Shown one piece after another: positions 1 to 12,454 of a DNA stretch of 64,000 bases. A model generated the notes under the pieces. It did not search any database, was not told the origin of the DNA, and was given only the letters and a program-made list of their open reading frames with translations. Position numbers and translations under genes: made by a program. Origin of the DNA: Ancylostoma caninum (lineage: Eukaryota > Nematoda > Chromadorea > Rhabditida > Ancylostomatidae). Every line of letters begins with the position of its first letter. Positions within the stretch are counted from its first letter, which is position 1. The stretch covers positions 434,001 through 498,000 of the forward strand of contig JBAJFG010000571.1 of the NCBI GenBank assembly GCA_037903475.1, given 5' to 3'.

Positions 1-1146
1 AAGCTCTGAATAAGACTACATGGATATAATTATGCCAACATTCCTTCGGTTCCTATTCGAAATCGAATTTTTAAAATTCCTTCTTTAGCTACTCGATTAA
101 TCAAGTGTGATCTTGTCATGGTCTACAAAATAGTCTGCGGCAAGAATCACCTTCCGGTCGATAAGTTTCATAGATTATCCCTTGCTGCACAAGAGGTGGC
201 CCATTAAAAATAGAATTTTCCACTGCGAAAAGTAGCTAACAATTCAACGTTTTTACACAGAGAACTCAGTCGACTTTTCTGAGGTTCTCCAGGAAATCCA
301 TCCTGCCACATTCACTGAGGCAGTTAGAGTGAGAGGTAGATATCTATCTGAATGATTCTGTTCATTGATTTATCGTACATATGAATATGTGCTTTTTATG
401 GATGATTTCTTTGTATATGTATTGTACATTACTGAGTCATTTCTGCCTCCAGGCGATTATTTATTGTCAGCGCATTGATGTCTTTTCATGCATTGAACCT
501 GCATTCTTCAGAGTGTACCTGTAAATTAGCGTGATATATCCAGGTACAAATAAATAAATAAATAAATAAATAACGATCGCATTGGTCCCATTGATGGGAG
601 GACACCCTTGGATGCGCCTGAGATTTCCCAGGGTGGCAATAAGGAAACATAAAAATGGAGGCATGCTACGTACATATCAAAACTTACACAAAGAAAAGTA
701 AAAGTTAGATCAGTTGCCAACATCGTGTTGAAGTCGTAATTCCAGACAAAATCACTCCATTGAACTAGCAGACTATACACAACATCCGTCATTTATTTCG
801 AAACATTGTAGCAGATCTCGCTAGTTTAGAGGACGTCTTGATGGCGCCTACAAAACAGCTTTCTTCCTTCCGTTGCCATTTTTTTCATTTTGTCTGGACC
901 GCTATTCACTTGTCTGAATGACGCGATCCACAATAAATCTCCCCGGTCAAATCATACTTTAAACTTATCCTTTTTTTAGTTTAAGCACCCATCATCTGCT
1001 CTACACACTGCAAACGACTCAGCGGAAACGCTGAAAAACGTGGCGAAATTCACGATGAAAAACAATGATGAGCGGAACCAAATCCGGTTGTGTACGTCTA
1101 CTTTCTCATTACCGAAAATTGTGAAAACATCTCCACCAACGTGTGA
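1..1146. other. Gene-free stretch with a short AAAT-type microsatellite
   Basis: I see no convincing coding exon here. The only clear structure is a run of the tetranucleotide AAAT/AATA at about 548-572. The open frames on the minus strand over 467-792 run through this repeat and have no family signature. The sequence is AT-rich with no recognisable transposon ends. Confidence 0.5.
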
Positions 1147-1443
1147 ATGAGCAATTCTCAGAACTTGTCACATGTCGGTAAATTTCATTACTTTTTCGGA
1201 TGTTTACAGTTACCGAATTTGTCATATACGGTTACGCTAGGCGGACAGGAAGTGACGTTGTCCGCGAATGTAAAATATGGGAATAACTATTGGGAAAGAG
1301 GGGTCGCAAGATTTCCATTGTACGAGGCATACTTTAAGTCTGATAATTTAAGAAATTTTTATGTCGTCTACTCATTCGTCTACGCTATTCAGAATACCAT
1401 ATGCGCTGAGATCAGAAACTGTACGGGAGTGTTCCTACATTAG
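1147..1443 (+). CDS. Unrecognised open frame, possibly a terminal exon
   Basis: A 98-codon open frame whose second half could be an exon starting after the acceptor-like TTTACAG near 1203-1209. It contains several Tyr/Phe-rich stretches and four Cys, and ends at TAG 1441-1443. I do not recognise a domain. No upstream exon, signal peptide or polyadenylation signal was found that would support it. It may be a chance open frame. Confidence 0.2.
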   Translation: MSNSQNLSHVGKFHYFFGCLQLPNLSYTVTLGGQEVTLSANVKYGNNYWERGVARFPLYEAYFKSDNLRNFYVVYSFVYAIQNTICAEIRNCTGVFLH

Positions 1444-1732
1444 AGACTGATTTTTTTCTGGTTGTGGGAGTTTCATTGATAACAAAGAAATTTACGAGTT
1501 TTCAGCTTATATTGGGCTTCATTCATATTTGTTACAAGGAGAAATTGACGTGTCGATATACAATACAAATGAGGAGAGAGAAGAGAATTCCTGGCAGGTA
1601 TCAAATGTTCCTGGTTTTGCCGTCCCGACTGCCGCACGAACATACCACTTTTAGCTTTGTGCCGCATTGAGACGACGCGAAATTTCTATAAAGTTTTGGT
1701 GCGACACGTCAACCTTTCCAGTCCAATATATT

Positions 1733-2149
1733 TATTAGGTATGTGAAAAAGTTTCCGCCTATTTTTCTTTAGCAAAATTGAGTCTTTATTGAAAAAGAAA
1801 CGAAAGTGAAAAGTTGGAGGAGCTGGGCTGGGACACGGTTCCCCATCCACCCTATTCCCCTGATTTTGCCCCCTCTGATTATCATTTGTTTCCCCCCCCC
1901 CCCTCAATGCATTCCTGGCTAAGAAAAAATTCACCAAACTTGAAGATGTTGGAAGGGCGGTCAGCGACTTCTTTGACTCCCAGTCTCCCCAGTTCTGGGA
2001 AAAGGGGATCGCTGATCTGCCCATTAGGTGAGACATTGTAGTGGTTAATGATGGTGATTATATTGTTGAGTAAAATTCATTGTGTGCTGAATAATAAAAT
2101 AAAGAACAAAAGGTGTCAAACGGCTCAAGACTTTCTGACCACCCTAATA
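1733..2149 (+). pseudogene. Internally deleted mariner element with transposase C-terminal relic
   Basis: The plus strand encodes the C-terminal part of a mariner-type DDD transposase. The motif around the last catalytic Asp, PYSPDFAPSDYHLF, is read at about 1850-1891. The frame then breaks at a C12 run (1892-1903). It resumes in another frame with the usual mariner tail (LEDVGRAVSDFFDSQ, QFWEKGI), ending at an in-frame TGA where the family normally has Trp. The ends are TTAGG-type terminal repeats flanked by TA at 1733 and 2148, as expected for Tc1/mariner. The N-terminal two thirds of the transposase are missing, so the copy is dead. Confidence 0.8.
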
Positions 2150-4313
2150 TATAGGGCAATTAAGAAATTCGAAGCTTGAATGACCATTTTTTTTGCACGG
2201 CTGACACTGTAACATGCCTGTATGCGTTATCCCGCAGCTGCAGCGGTCGGCGTAAGTTCGCCTGATTTGACCTTATATTTGGGAATTCTTCGATGATTAC
2301 TTCATATAATAGAGCGTAACCTCCGACAATTATGTGCATCAGTTTGGGAAACATTGGTTGTGGATGACTTAAATTGCTGACCATGAAAGGTCAAACGAGT
2401 CCTTCAAGAGTGTGGCTAAGGTTTACTTATTTTTTAGGTGGATCGCTGATACCTAGATCCTAGGATGACCTCTTCTTACTGTCGTACATGACCCACTTAC
2501 TAGCAGCAATAACAATCCATCCTAGAAAAATGTTGTTAGAATATCACTAGGTCGAATACCTGTAGACCCGGCAGTGTAGACCTTGGTGTTCTTCGCTCCA
2601 TTCATGCAAAACCCATCACCTCATCTTCACCTTCTTACTCAATTTCTTCAATTGATGGGACATTGTTGGCTGATTTATCCGTAATGTCTCTCCTACTTCG
2701 TAGCTGGTCTGATTCAACCTCCTCTTTCGGGACGCCTTTATGGAGGTCAAGTTGCTCACCATGGAACCTTGGTCTTATCATACAAGCCCATTTGAATTCT
2801 GTAATGTTGCCCTAAAAAAAGAAGACCACACCTGGAAAGGAAGTTTTTGCGATCTCCTCACCGGTGAGTGATTTCCCCATCTTTGCAATACTCTTTATGT
2901 GTGGATCTCTAAAAGTATGTATAAACAGATGAGCACGTAAGAGCAAATCAGTAAATCATCCATCATCCATTTGTTTTTCTATTTGTAAGGAGAAAGCATT
3001 CGATTGTTACTGGTGGAAGGAAAAAAGGCCGGAAGTTCGGCTTTTGTGAGCATTTTTCTTCTTCTCTGAAAGAAATCTGGGGATTTTTACTGGTTCTTGA
3101 GTGGACTTATTTATACAAATTTATTTTTCTCGGATCGAAGCATCAACGAATTTCTTACTCAGATCAATTGAAATTGTTTGGCTTCTTTTGCTTGGAAAAA
3201 GTCTACAACTGGATGAAGTAGACCACTGGGCGCACTCTCCAAAATGACATCTAATGAATTTAGGGAAACATGAGCCCCGATGCATTGTAGTCGATGCAAC
3301 AAAGAAAAGCTGTTAATCCTCTAAAATTCGAGGAAATTCCCTAACAAAAGAAAGAATTTTATTTATTTATTTATGTACACATACGTGCGCTATACATTCG
3401 TGGATCACAAATACAAAGAGGTGGTAGAGGAGCTCTCCAAGTCTTACAACTGAATCAAAAACTAGTTTAAGATATTTTCCCTGATGTGGTAGATGGAATT
3501 GGTAGTTTTTCTCGGGGGGAAGGGGGGGGGGATACAAAAAGGGGGTGCAAAACAAGTGCTTGTAATCGGATTGTTTTGCCACAGTGTCATGGTTGCAGTG
3601 TCATAGTGTTGCTTTCCACAGTGTACACAAAGGTGTCCCACATCAGCTATAAATAGAAGAGAACCATCGCTACACTCCTGAAAATTTTCTTTGGCCTTTT
3701 AAGACCAGCAACTTGAGTCGTCCACAATGAATTTCTTTTGAAGCGATGCACAATAACCGTAGAATACTACACTTTTTTTCTATGGAGTAATCAGAAAACT
3801 CTTAAGTATGAGGTCACAGACGTGGTCCGCTGCTTCTGCTTGATAATGAATTCCACCATGTTACAGTGCTAACCGTGTAAAAATTTGAAAATTTGGGCTT
3901 GACAATTCTGCCTTCTACTCTCTGGATTAGTCTTCAGCAGAGTGATCCTTTCCAAGCTCCTACATGGAGCTTTACTTCCGCTGTAAAACTTCTGATGAAT
4001 AGACTCTACTCGAGAACGACGTACGCCACCATTGCAGGTCTAAGCCTATCAAGTTTTAAGCTTCTGGAAAAATCTTTCCTGTGCCATATTGCCAGATGTA
4101 CTTAGATTGTTTATTTGAACAAAACTGATGACTTTGATCCGGTTATGGTGTTTTTAAAAATTAAGTGCAACGGAACTTTCGCACGCACCCAATACTTCGA
4201 CAATGAGGAATTGTTCTTTGAGATAAACAGCGAGTCGTCCGGTTCTGATCGTGCATATTAGAGGGGACCAGATTTAAGGATGGATAACAAAGTTCTCCAC
4301 TTATTCCGCTGTT
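2150..4313. other. Intergenic DNA with one copy of a dispersed repeat and a G10 tract
   Basis: No recognised gene. The segment 2820-2990 is a diverged direct copy of 6550-6700: shared phrases include GACCACACCT, TTTTTGCGAT and CAAATCAGTAAATCATCCATCA. Low-complexity features are an ATTT repeat at about 3358-3377 and a G10 run at 3522-3531. The open frame at 3893-4105 has no family signature. Confidence 0.45.
2820..2990 (+). repeat. Dispersed repeat, copy 1 (paired with 6550-6700)
   Basis: About 150 bp alignable by eye with 6550-6700 in the same orientation, with scattered substitutions and small indels. A shorter third fragment may lie near 6765-6815 (shared GCACGTAAGTGCAAAT-like block). No terminal inverted repeats or coding potential were seen, so the class is unknown. 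Confidence 0.5.
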
Positions 4314-5152
4314 ATGGCTCTGGTCAGTCCTTTGATTTATTGGGTGGGTGCCGTTCCTACAACATTGTACATACTTATTCTAAGACAAGATGAACGACAA
4401 TTTTTCAGCTTCTCTGTTTTCTCCCAATCGTGGACACAGTAGACATAGTTACTCAACTGCCACACCTACCCGACTGTGGACCATCGTATGCACTTAGGAA
4501 TGATTTACGGGTATCAGCGACAAAGTATACTCTTCGAGGGATGAGAAAAGTATCTAAAGCGGTAAGTTGTAATGCTTCAGATGTTGTTTGGTCTTTGTGA
4601 GCTCGACGATAGAATCTAAGCGATAGAATAGTATTTCGATAATAAATTTGTCAAAGCTAACTGCAAATCGGTATTACAAAAAAATTGCATCCAAGTATTT
4701 GCTCAAATATCTAGTCACATCACTTGAACATTCAAAAACACGCTAGAAAAGAACGTCTAAAATAATACGGGACCGAGTTTTTATCTGAGCATTACATAAA
4801 TTTGAACAATACTCGAACCACTTTCAGTACTACGACTGTGTGTTGGAGTATTTCGCTGGCCATCATTTGAACGTGACCTCCTATGACCCGCTCATGGAAA
4901 TTCCTGAGGATACAAAGGCATTATTGAAGCACGAAGGGTGATTTTTTCTAATTTTGTCAAATCCTCGCTAAGTTGTTTATCTTCGCAGCAAAAGTCACGA
5001 TAACTGTACATATGTAGTTACATCATTGCAGTTTGAAAAGCGCCAGCATTCATAAATTCGCCAAGGACGCTGTTAATTCATGGTCCACAAGGCTTCAAAA
5101 AGTGGGTATTACGAGACTTATATCTGCAGTAGACAACTGTGCAAAGTTTTAG
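4314..5152 (+). CDS. Putative small secreted protein, four exons
   Basis: Model: exon 1 starts at ATG 4314, using donor GTGGGT after 4343 or alternatively GTCAGT after 4322. Both donors are phase 0. Exon 2 is 4409-4561, exon 3 is 4828-4937 and exon 4 is 5032-5152 (stop TAG 5150-5152). Exons 2 and 3 follow TTTTCAG or CTTTCAG acceptors, and all phases agree (0, 0, 2). The product is about 130-137 aa. Its N-terminus is hydrophobic and typical of a signal peptide: MALVSPLIYW joined to LLCFLPIV, or MAL joined to LLCFLPIV. The predicted mature part has three Cys (DCG, YDC, DNC) and one N-glycosylation sequon (NVT). I recognise no family. A small secreted product fits the many secreted proteins of parasitic nematodes, but that is inference. 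The weakest points are the exon 1 donor and the absence of an obvious AATAAA downstream. Confidence 0.55.
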
Positions 5153-6549
5153 TAATGGAATGTATTTGCAAGTTTCAGGTGAAAGGGTTGGCGGTCATGG
5201 GCTGCAACCAACGAGAAAATGGCAACAAACGAAATTTTGCTTGCGTTTTTGTGTATTTTTAAATTTGACCTGCTGAAGAAATTATCCGCCTGAGTTGTCA
5301 GTAGTTGAAGGTATTATTTTGTATTTCACTGGCTGCCCAAACTAGTATCTTCGAATTTGTATTTTTAATGTCATAGGACTATCATTCCTCAAATTCCTAC
5401 TAGTACTCTATTAGAACACTGTGACATGTTGTTTGCATAAATTTTAGCACAGGTTCTCAATTTACGTAAAAATGACAGAAACAAGGGATAAAGTACGAAA
5501 TATTTTATCATGAACTCGGAAAATTAGAGAACAAAGCTCAAGCTGTTCCGAAAATGTACAGAAATTCACCATTCTTCGGCATTTGAAAATTTCCAGCGTG
5601 AGTGATATTGTACATACCTAATTAGTATTCCTGAACTGTATGACTAAAAGAACTGCAGGTGGACTGCGCATCCCCCTCACAAATCAGACTTTCCAACTAG
5701 AAGAAATCGAAACATTCGAAGTCTAGGAATCGAATACCTGCATGTAAAACATAGCAATCCTTATGGTGATTTTTTCAAGATTCTGTCGAGCGTTGCGAGG
5801 GCATAATTGCATTTCTTAACGAGGGAGCAAGATCTGGAACCTACGAACATGAGATGCACCAAAATCCTGCGAAGCTCCAGGGACAGCTCACTCTGGAAAT
5901 TATCCCTTCGGATATCGGGTCGAATGTTCTCAGTTTTGCTCCAGTCGAGATCAAAATGTGCCTGCTGGAGTTGTTTAGCACGATTATCGAATATATCAAG
6001 GGATTTTGAGACAAATCTCTTTATTAGTATTGATTTTTTTCTATTTTCTATCAAACGCCAACGAACACCTACCCACTAGTATTCTAAAATGAGCGACCAA
6101 ATTGTTTCAAGACAATTTATGCAGTGTTTCCAGAAAAGCTCTTTAAAACGTGAGTTGCTGCACGGAGGTTAAGCAAGAAGTGAATGAATGAAAACTAAAT
6201 TTAGGTTACCATCATTTTTCTTCTCATAACCTGTCGGTTCCCGCTGGAAACGTGAATGTAACATGGGCGAAAATATTGGGGTTTCGACAGTTGAGTCACA
6301 AAATTTACCAGTACAAAATTTACCAATACACTACAAACCTTTGGCATCCATAATTTTCTGTGCGACCTGTCCCATAATCTCGTGAGGAGCCTTCATTTTT
6401 CTTGGCAGCAAATTGAAGCCGTTTTCTGTGAGGGCATTGCTGCCACCTTGAATGGAAGGTGACTTTAGTTCACTATGCATCTGTTTTTTGAGATCTTTGT
6501 CCTATGATGTCGTCCTTGTTTTGAGTTTTGTCACGTCACCTTATAAAAG
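5153..6549. other. Intergenic DNA; one unassigned minus-strand frame
   Basis: Downstream of the small secreted-protein gene I find no polyadenylation signal that I trust and no repeats with clear ends. The only frame with protein-like composition is on the minus strand at 5761-6054, listed separately. Confidence 0.4.
5761..6054 (-). CDS. Unrecognised 97-codon open frame
   Basis: Read from 6054 down to 5761, this frame is rich in Leu, Arg, Lys and Asp and has amphipathic stretches (for example SKSLDIFDNRAKQLQQ) that look more protein-like than most frames nearby. There is no good acceptor or donor at its edges, no signal peptide and no family signature. It could be a remnant of a retroelement or a chance frame. 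Confidence 0.2.
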   Translation of the reverse strand: MIENRKKSILIKRFVSKSLDIFDNRAKQLQQAHFDLDWSKTENIRPDIRRDNFQSELSLELRRILVHLMFVGSRSCSLVKKCNYALATLDRILKKSP

Positions 6550-6700
6550 TGGAGGACCACACCTAAAATAGAATTTTTTGCGATGATTTCCCGACCTCTG
6601 CAACTGGTTTTCATGTGTTCGTTTCTAAAAGTGAAAACAAATCAACATTAAGTGCAAATCAGTAAATCATCCATCACTCTTCATTCATAAGTAGCGACAA
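6550..6700 (+). repeat. Dispersed repeat, copy 2 (paired with 2820-2990)
   Basis: Same-orientation partner of the segment at 2820-2990; see that entry for the shared blocks. Similarity fades on both sides, and no target duplication is visible. Confidence 0.5.
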
Positions 6701-6923
6701 CATCTGGTCGTTTTTTAGAGTGGTGAGTGACCATATGATGATTTGCAAAAATTGATTTCGATGACTGAAAACAAATTAGCACGTAAGTGCAAATGTATCA
6801 GTCACCATATTTTTTCATGTGTCACAATCCATATGTTTCCACTCCTTAAAAAACCACGTTTTTATCCAGAATTTTCGCTGGATTGGACATACTAATGTTT
6901 ACATCGCGCGTCCTTCCCCAAAA

Positions 6924-7110
6924 TGAGTCGAAATGCCGTCATTCAGCCTGTGATTTGATCCGCCGAACGCCAGTTTACAGCGCAAAACGACTCAACTGTT
7001 TGAGAAGCTATGTGTACCTAAGCTCAAACAGTTAAGGCAATGCTTTAAGGACCCGGCTGATCACGGTGCCACGAAAGATAGCAGTAGCAAAACTCCAGAA
7101 TTCGGGAAAA
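6924..7110 (+). pseudogene. Possible N-terminal relic of a mariner-type transposase
   Basis: Starting at ATG 6924 the translation opens with MSRNAVIQPVI, reminiscent of the start of nematode mariner transposases. It then hits a stop. In another frame it continues as KLKQLRQCFKDPADHG, which loosely recalls the helix-turn-helix region. Several stops and frameshifts interrupt it. The resemblance is by eye only and weak. Confidence 0.3.
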
Positions 7111-7285
7111 ATGGAAGATGCTCTTCGTAATGGAAGCGTTGTCCATCCCGAGTTTCTGCATGGAGATGTTCAACAAATCTAAACTTCCTACCTCCCTGAG
7201 GCAAACTATACAATACTCTTTCCGAGGTAAAGATCACGATTTATGCCCGGCCCAGGCTCACAAAACGTTGTACGCATGTTGGTAC

Positions 7286-7556
7286 TAGAGTGGACGTCAA
7301 TGGCGTTGGCCCATTTGCGGCCTCCAGAATGTCGTGCAACCGCCCCGTGGGCGCAGAAACCTATATATTCTGCCGCTGGTATGCAATTTCTAGCAGCTTT
7401 TCTACCCAATTTTAACGATTCTCGAGCAAATCGGAAAGAAAAGACCTTAGAAATAGCATTCCAGCGGCGGCGCCACCGATCCCGGCGCGCGCGGCGCGGT
7501 CGCGCTGCGTCCTTCTCGAGGTCGCGAATGGGCCACCGCTATTGCCGTCCACTGTA
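7286..7556. mobile_element. Miniature Tc1/mariner-type element (copy 1)
   Basis: A 271-bp element flanked by TA, with termini (c/g)AGTGGACGTCAATGGCG and, inverted, CAGTGGACGGCAATAGCGG. It carries internal GC-rich blocks (GCGCGCGCGGCGCGGTCGCG). It matches the element at 27677-27950 along most of its length in opposite orientation. The terminal sequence, TA flanks and small size fit a non-autonomous Tc1/mariner family. The open frames on both strands here are by-products of the palindromic GC-rich sequence. Confidence 0.75.
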
Positions 7557-9702
7557 TGTGGAAAACTTCGAATATGAACCAGCCCGGAGGTAATTGCAAT
7601 AATAAATGTGCAGCCCATTTTGGATCTGTAGGGCCTTCTGTCATCTTAACACGTTCTCGACAATGTATATTACTTTAAAAGAACTTATTTAGTGATGTCT
7701 CTTATAATCGGCGACGTTAAACTCACATAGAGCTCATAACTCACATAGAGCTGATACCACTGCGATTCTGAACCTGCTACGCCGCTAACTGGTAAGCAGT
7801 CTGCTGTCTCACACCAATGACGAAATATCACACATCTGGGCTGGAAATGTCTAGTGAGCTGACTGATTTCTTTCTTATTTCTTTAGTCTCGGAACTACAA
7901 AATCATTTGACGCATCTTCCTCATCAGTTTTTTTCTCGGGTAAATAATTCATTCTGCTTAGCTGCCAGATGCTAGGATACGTGACCGCGACAATAATAAA
8001 TTTCCATAAGTGCACGGACCGTTAATCATGGACGGGATGGTTCCACTGACTGGTAGGAAGCATGTTTTTACAATTCTTTTTCCAAATTCTTTTTTCTTCT
8101 TCAATGCAATCAACTAGCAAATATCACGTGTGAACAGTAATTATCGAAAACATACTGCCAATTATTGAATAGTTTGTGGATCCCGCTTGCATAGAAATCC
8201 TGGATTTTTCGAGCGGAAAGCCTGCTGAGCCGCTTTCCGGTTGACCAGAGTGTCGAGCTTACTGTCATGCAAATTCTTGGATATTAATACATATTTGGTG
8301 AGCTTTTAGCGCCAGACCTGTTGAATACGATGGGTGGGGCAGAGTTCACAACAAGGATGAGTGGAATTCCGGTTTCCGGAAGTCGGATGTTCCTGAATTC
8401 TTGCCTCATGTGAGCTTCTGACTTCTGGATTTCTGGTCGATTGGCAGTCGTTGGATCACGCCAACTCAGATGTGCTATAATCATCGCTCCAAATTTCGTC
8501 AGATTTCGAACTTCCCCCCACTTCCGACATGCGACTTCCGGTCTCATGCAGTACTTCCGCTCACCGCTGGTTCACAACAACGGCGCCAAAATTGAACGTC
8601 CGGACGCCACTTACGAAATCCGAACCATTTTTTTCGACTTTCTTGTCTCAGCTGCAGTGTAAATTTCCCGTCGCGATTTTGCTGGTCTCCATTATTGTTC
8701 CAAATATGCCATACAAGTTCCCTACTCTCCTCAAAATCCTCAAAAAAAAAACAGGGTTCCACAGGAATGGGGGGGGGGGTGAAACGACACAAAATTTCCA
8801 TGAAGATGTGACGTACCATGGTATCAAGCATTCTTGCGAAGCAGATGATGTAGGCTTTCTTGCAACTTGACCAAAGCATAAGGCTACATCGTAATTGTCA
8901 CTGTTTTGTTCTCGATGACCATAGCTCCACGCTGGCGCCTGATGTTTTGCGCAGTATTTCTGCTGCTTGTGTTTCTTGTTACGCACACGTTATTCTTCTC
9001 ATATTTTCTCCATCGCTACTCTGTGATCCTCCTTATTAACTGCCATAGTTACCTTTATGCCTAAATTTTTGCAGAATAGGCCTGCACAAAAGTAAACCAA
9101 AGAAGACGCACTTTTTACAGTTCACAGCTTTTCGTCTAATCAGACATTCAGTGAGAAATATGCTTATTGATTCTATAACGCTGATATTCTCTCATAACTA
9201 AGTGAAGGGTAATATTAATTTAAGAACTCTACATAGCTCAAGTTCAGGAGATGAATCTTCCACAATGAGCTTAAACGAGCACTGGGTCACTAATTTCACA
9301 GTTTTTAGAATACCGAAGTAATTCACGAGGCCACTAACTTCTTTCTTGGAAAAGGAACTGGTAATCAGACTAAGATTGACCGTGAGCTCGTCCAGACCCT
9401 GGGCCTTCGCCGCGTTCATCACAATGTTGCGTGACTCCTGGCTAACGAGGTGTTAGCAATTAACCAATACCGGCGCTCCTCACCCATCCTGCAGCCAATC
9501 CCTTAATTATAGCGGGTGCGAAAGGTCCTTTTCCCAGTAGTTCACAGTGTCACACTGCCCGTAGGTCCTCTTCAATCAACTCTAGGAGGCACTCTTGTTC
9601 ACCTCAGTCGGCCTACCACTCGTCACCTCCAGCTGAAGTCGCCGTTTTTGAATTTGCGGAACCAGACGTTGCCGCGACACTCGAGGAGCCCATTGCATCA
9701 CA
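7557..9702. other. Gene-free stretch with G11 run
   Basis: No exon or element could be assigned with confidence. The interval 8290-8600 is richer in CTTCCG/CGGAAG motifs than its surroundings, and an uninterrupted G11 run lies at 8769-8779. Overlapping frames on both strands over 8284-8986 have no family signature. Confidence 0.35.
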
Positions 9703-10167
9703 TACAATACCGGCCAAAATTATATTATACACTAACACGTAATAGAAAAGGAATGACATCGCACCATTTTGTTAACTAGTTTCCTTCAAAAAAATTATTA
9801 TTCATAAAGGTCAAAATCAGAAATTTTGCAGGATCTACAAAAGATCATAGAATTTTTCTTATGGGGCGCATTTCGGAAGAATTGGACTCTTTTTAATATA
9901 TTCGACTCATATTTGGATAAAAATGTGTGCTTGTGATCACTGACCAAAGCATACGAAGCAATCTCAAGTTCATTCCAGCAGTAAACTAATGCAAGAATTT
10001 CTGCCAAATTAGCTCATTCTGCCTTGGTTACAATGTCAAGTCAGTCCCGATGCACCCAGAAGTCCATATCAAAAAAGGTACTTTCGTTTCTTTCCATGCA
10101 AGGCTTAATTCCACCAAAGGACATGCAGGAAATTCCAAAAGGCTATATAATTTTGGCCGGTACTGTA
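9703..10167. mobile_element. Miniature element with CAGTACCGGCC terminal repeats
   Basis: The left end, CAATACCGGCCAAAATTATA (from 9705), is matched in inverted orientation at the right end, CAGTACCGGCCAAAATTATA (ending 10165). TA dinucleotides lie outside both ends. Length is about 465 bp. No transposase remnant was recognised inside. TA flanks and CAG-type termini point to the Tc1/mariner superfamily. Confidence 0.7.
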
Positions 10168-12454
10168 CGTACTCAGGCAATCGTGGGTTGACTGCAGGTG
10201 GAAATATATCCACCCCCAGTGGTACCTATGGGTGGACCCCAAATCGTGGGGCGCTTACCCCCACATATCGCAGACGTCCCCCCACGTGCTCTCGCGGCAA
10301 TCTCGATCCCACAAACGGATGCCGCTTCCTCACAACTTTTCAGAAGACAAAACTTGAGTTTTCGCTTATTTTTTGCCGAAATATTTCCCCATTTCACCCG
10401 AGGAATTCAAACAAATATTCAGGAAATAAGAGAAATACGCTCGATTTTACGCGTATTGCGCCCGGAAATTAAGCAAAATTTGTTTGTGTGTGCGCAAAGA
10501 TCGCTGCATGTTTGACGTTCTATTCTCGGGGACATGCCAGGCAGTAGAACCGTCGTGGGTTTGTAACAAAAATATTGCTTATGGAAAAGCAAGCATTTTG
10601 CGTTTTGAGTATTTCGCACACCCGAATCCAACTCCAGTCCTTAGACCTGCGCCGAAGACCTTCCCCAGTACATCCAGCTGACGTGCGCGGTGCATTAACA
10701 TGGTGAATTTTCCTCAATTCAACATGGAATAATTCAATGTCAGCACGTCTGAGGAATCGCGGCGGACTGCAGCACGTCCGGGGGCATGAGCAAAACGTTC
10801 TGCTCAAGCAGAACATGGATCTGCGCCCCCTCCCAACTCAAAAGGTAGGCGGGGCGATGGGGGTCCTACCTGCTCTTCGACGCTGCGATTGTCTGGATAA
10901 ATTCTTCCGTCTCGGCTGTGCACCCTTTTCCATACTGTCTTTTCTCTGGCGACCCAAATTTGAGTCAGAGATGTGGTCAGCTCGGCTAACCATTGTCGAC
11001 ATTGTGGTACGATTTACTAATTTTTATCATCTTGATAATATCCGCTAGGAAGCAGATCCTCGCACACAAAAAAGGTTAGAAGAACGAAGAAAAATTCGTT
11101 TTGCATTTTTGTTTGCATTCTTTTCTACTCGCTGTGACTGCATGTTGTTTGTAAAAACATGGAACTCAATCTCAACTCAGACTTACGTGATGTCTTAAAC
11201 TAAATTCATGGTTGAGAACAACTTATATTCTGGTGTGTGACTAGTCACGTGTCGTGCTGGATGATGAGAAAACAAGAAATATGTACGGTTGTAACGGAAG
11301 TGTTTTTGTGTTTTTTGGTAATTTCGTAATGTAGAGTGTCTAATTCATGACTTCATACATCACGTTCACGAACTTGTCGTCAACTGAATCGATTTGATTT
11401 AATAAACATGTTCAGAGGCAGAAAATAAAATTCTAGGATGGAACAAAGGGAATTTCGAGCATTGTGTATCCAATAAAAAAACTCCCATAGATCCTCAGAT
11501 CCGTTTCTTTTCAGAGGTTTGAGGAGAATTCTCTGAAGTGCTTTCCTTGTCAAAGCACGTCAAGGAAAAGGTGGAGGATAAGATATGCACCGCGACGCGA
11601 CCGCGCCGCACGCACATGTCCCACGGCGTCGCGCGCGGCGTGAAGTTAAGCCCCCTTGTAATCTACGCGTTCAGTGACGGCACAACAAGATGTTCGTTGC
11701 ATCCGGTAGCATTTGTTTGTTCGTCTGAGTTCATGGGAAGCCCCACCGTTCTCCCGCAGCACTCACTGCGCCCTAGAGGTTGCAGCCGCGCGGCGAGCAT
11801 GAAAGGACCAATCAATCACAAGGCCCGACAGCATACATCTTGTCATGTAGCCCACAGAAAAGCTTAGTTTTTCATGAAGTCATCAGCTCTTTTGTCATTT
11901 TTCATTATGCCCTTCTCTTCATTTTCTCCCTTTAAAATCATTTACTTCTGAGGAATTACTTAACAAATGAGAAATATAAAATGTGATTTCAACTGAAATA
12001 TGATGTATCGTCGCTCTGAACTTCTCAAAAGCTAAGAATCGAATGAAAATGTGCAGCCTACCTAATATGATTTCAGATATGAGATATTTTAGAAAGAGAA
12101 TTAAATAAGTGCTTATTATAAGTGCTCATTTATTGCGAAATGCCTCTCCAAGTAATTATATCTTGTCAACCTAGTTTTGAACACAGCAACAGTCGGAGGA
12201 GATTGGATCTGATCAAAAAATCAAAGAACTACCACAAATGTTTCGTGTAACACTACTGCCGAAAGTAGGGTGCGGTCGCAAAAAAAAACTGATAAGCTGT
12301 TCGGTAGTAAGTGAGATGTTCGGCGAACAGGAAAACTCAGAAAACTTGTAGTGACACAATGTTGGAGCTGACTTCCTATCACTCTTTCAAGTGAACGAAA
12401 TTTCTTCGCTGTTTAAGTAAACCAGAGCTGAGAAATGTAGCTCAAAAGTTTCAC
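10168..12454. other. Intergenic DNA with a GC-rich island
   Basis: The open frame 10198-10515 on the plus strand begins right after a TGCAG acceptor-like site and encodes a proline-rich stretch, but it has no family signature and no partner exon. A GC-rich patch at about 11585-11830 contains CGCG-rich runs and frames on the plus strand with no recognised domain. It may be part of a repeat present elsewhere in the genome. Confidence 0.35.

Noticed and set aside
7412..7644. Arg-rich open frames on both strands
   Set aside because: They lie in the GC-rich core of a miniature transposon.
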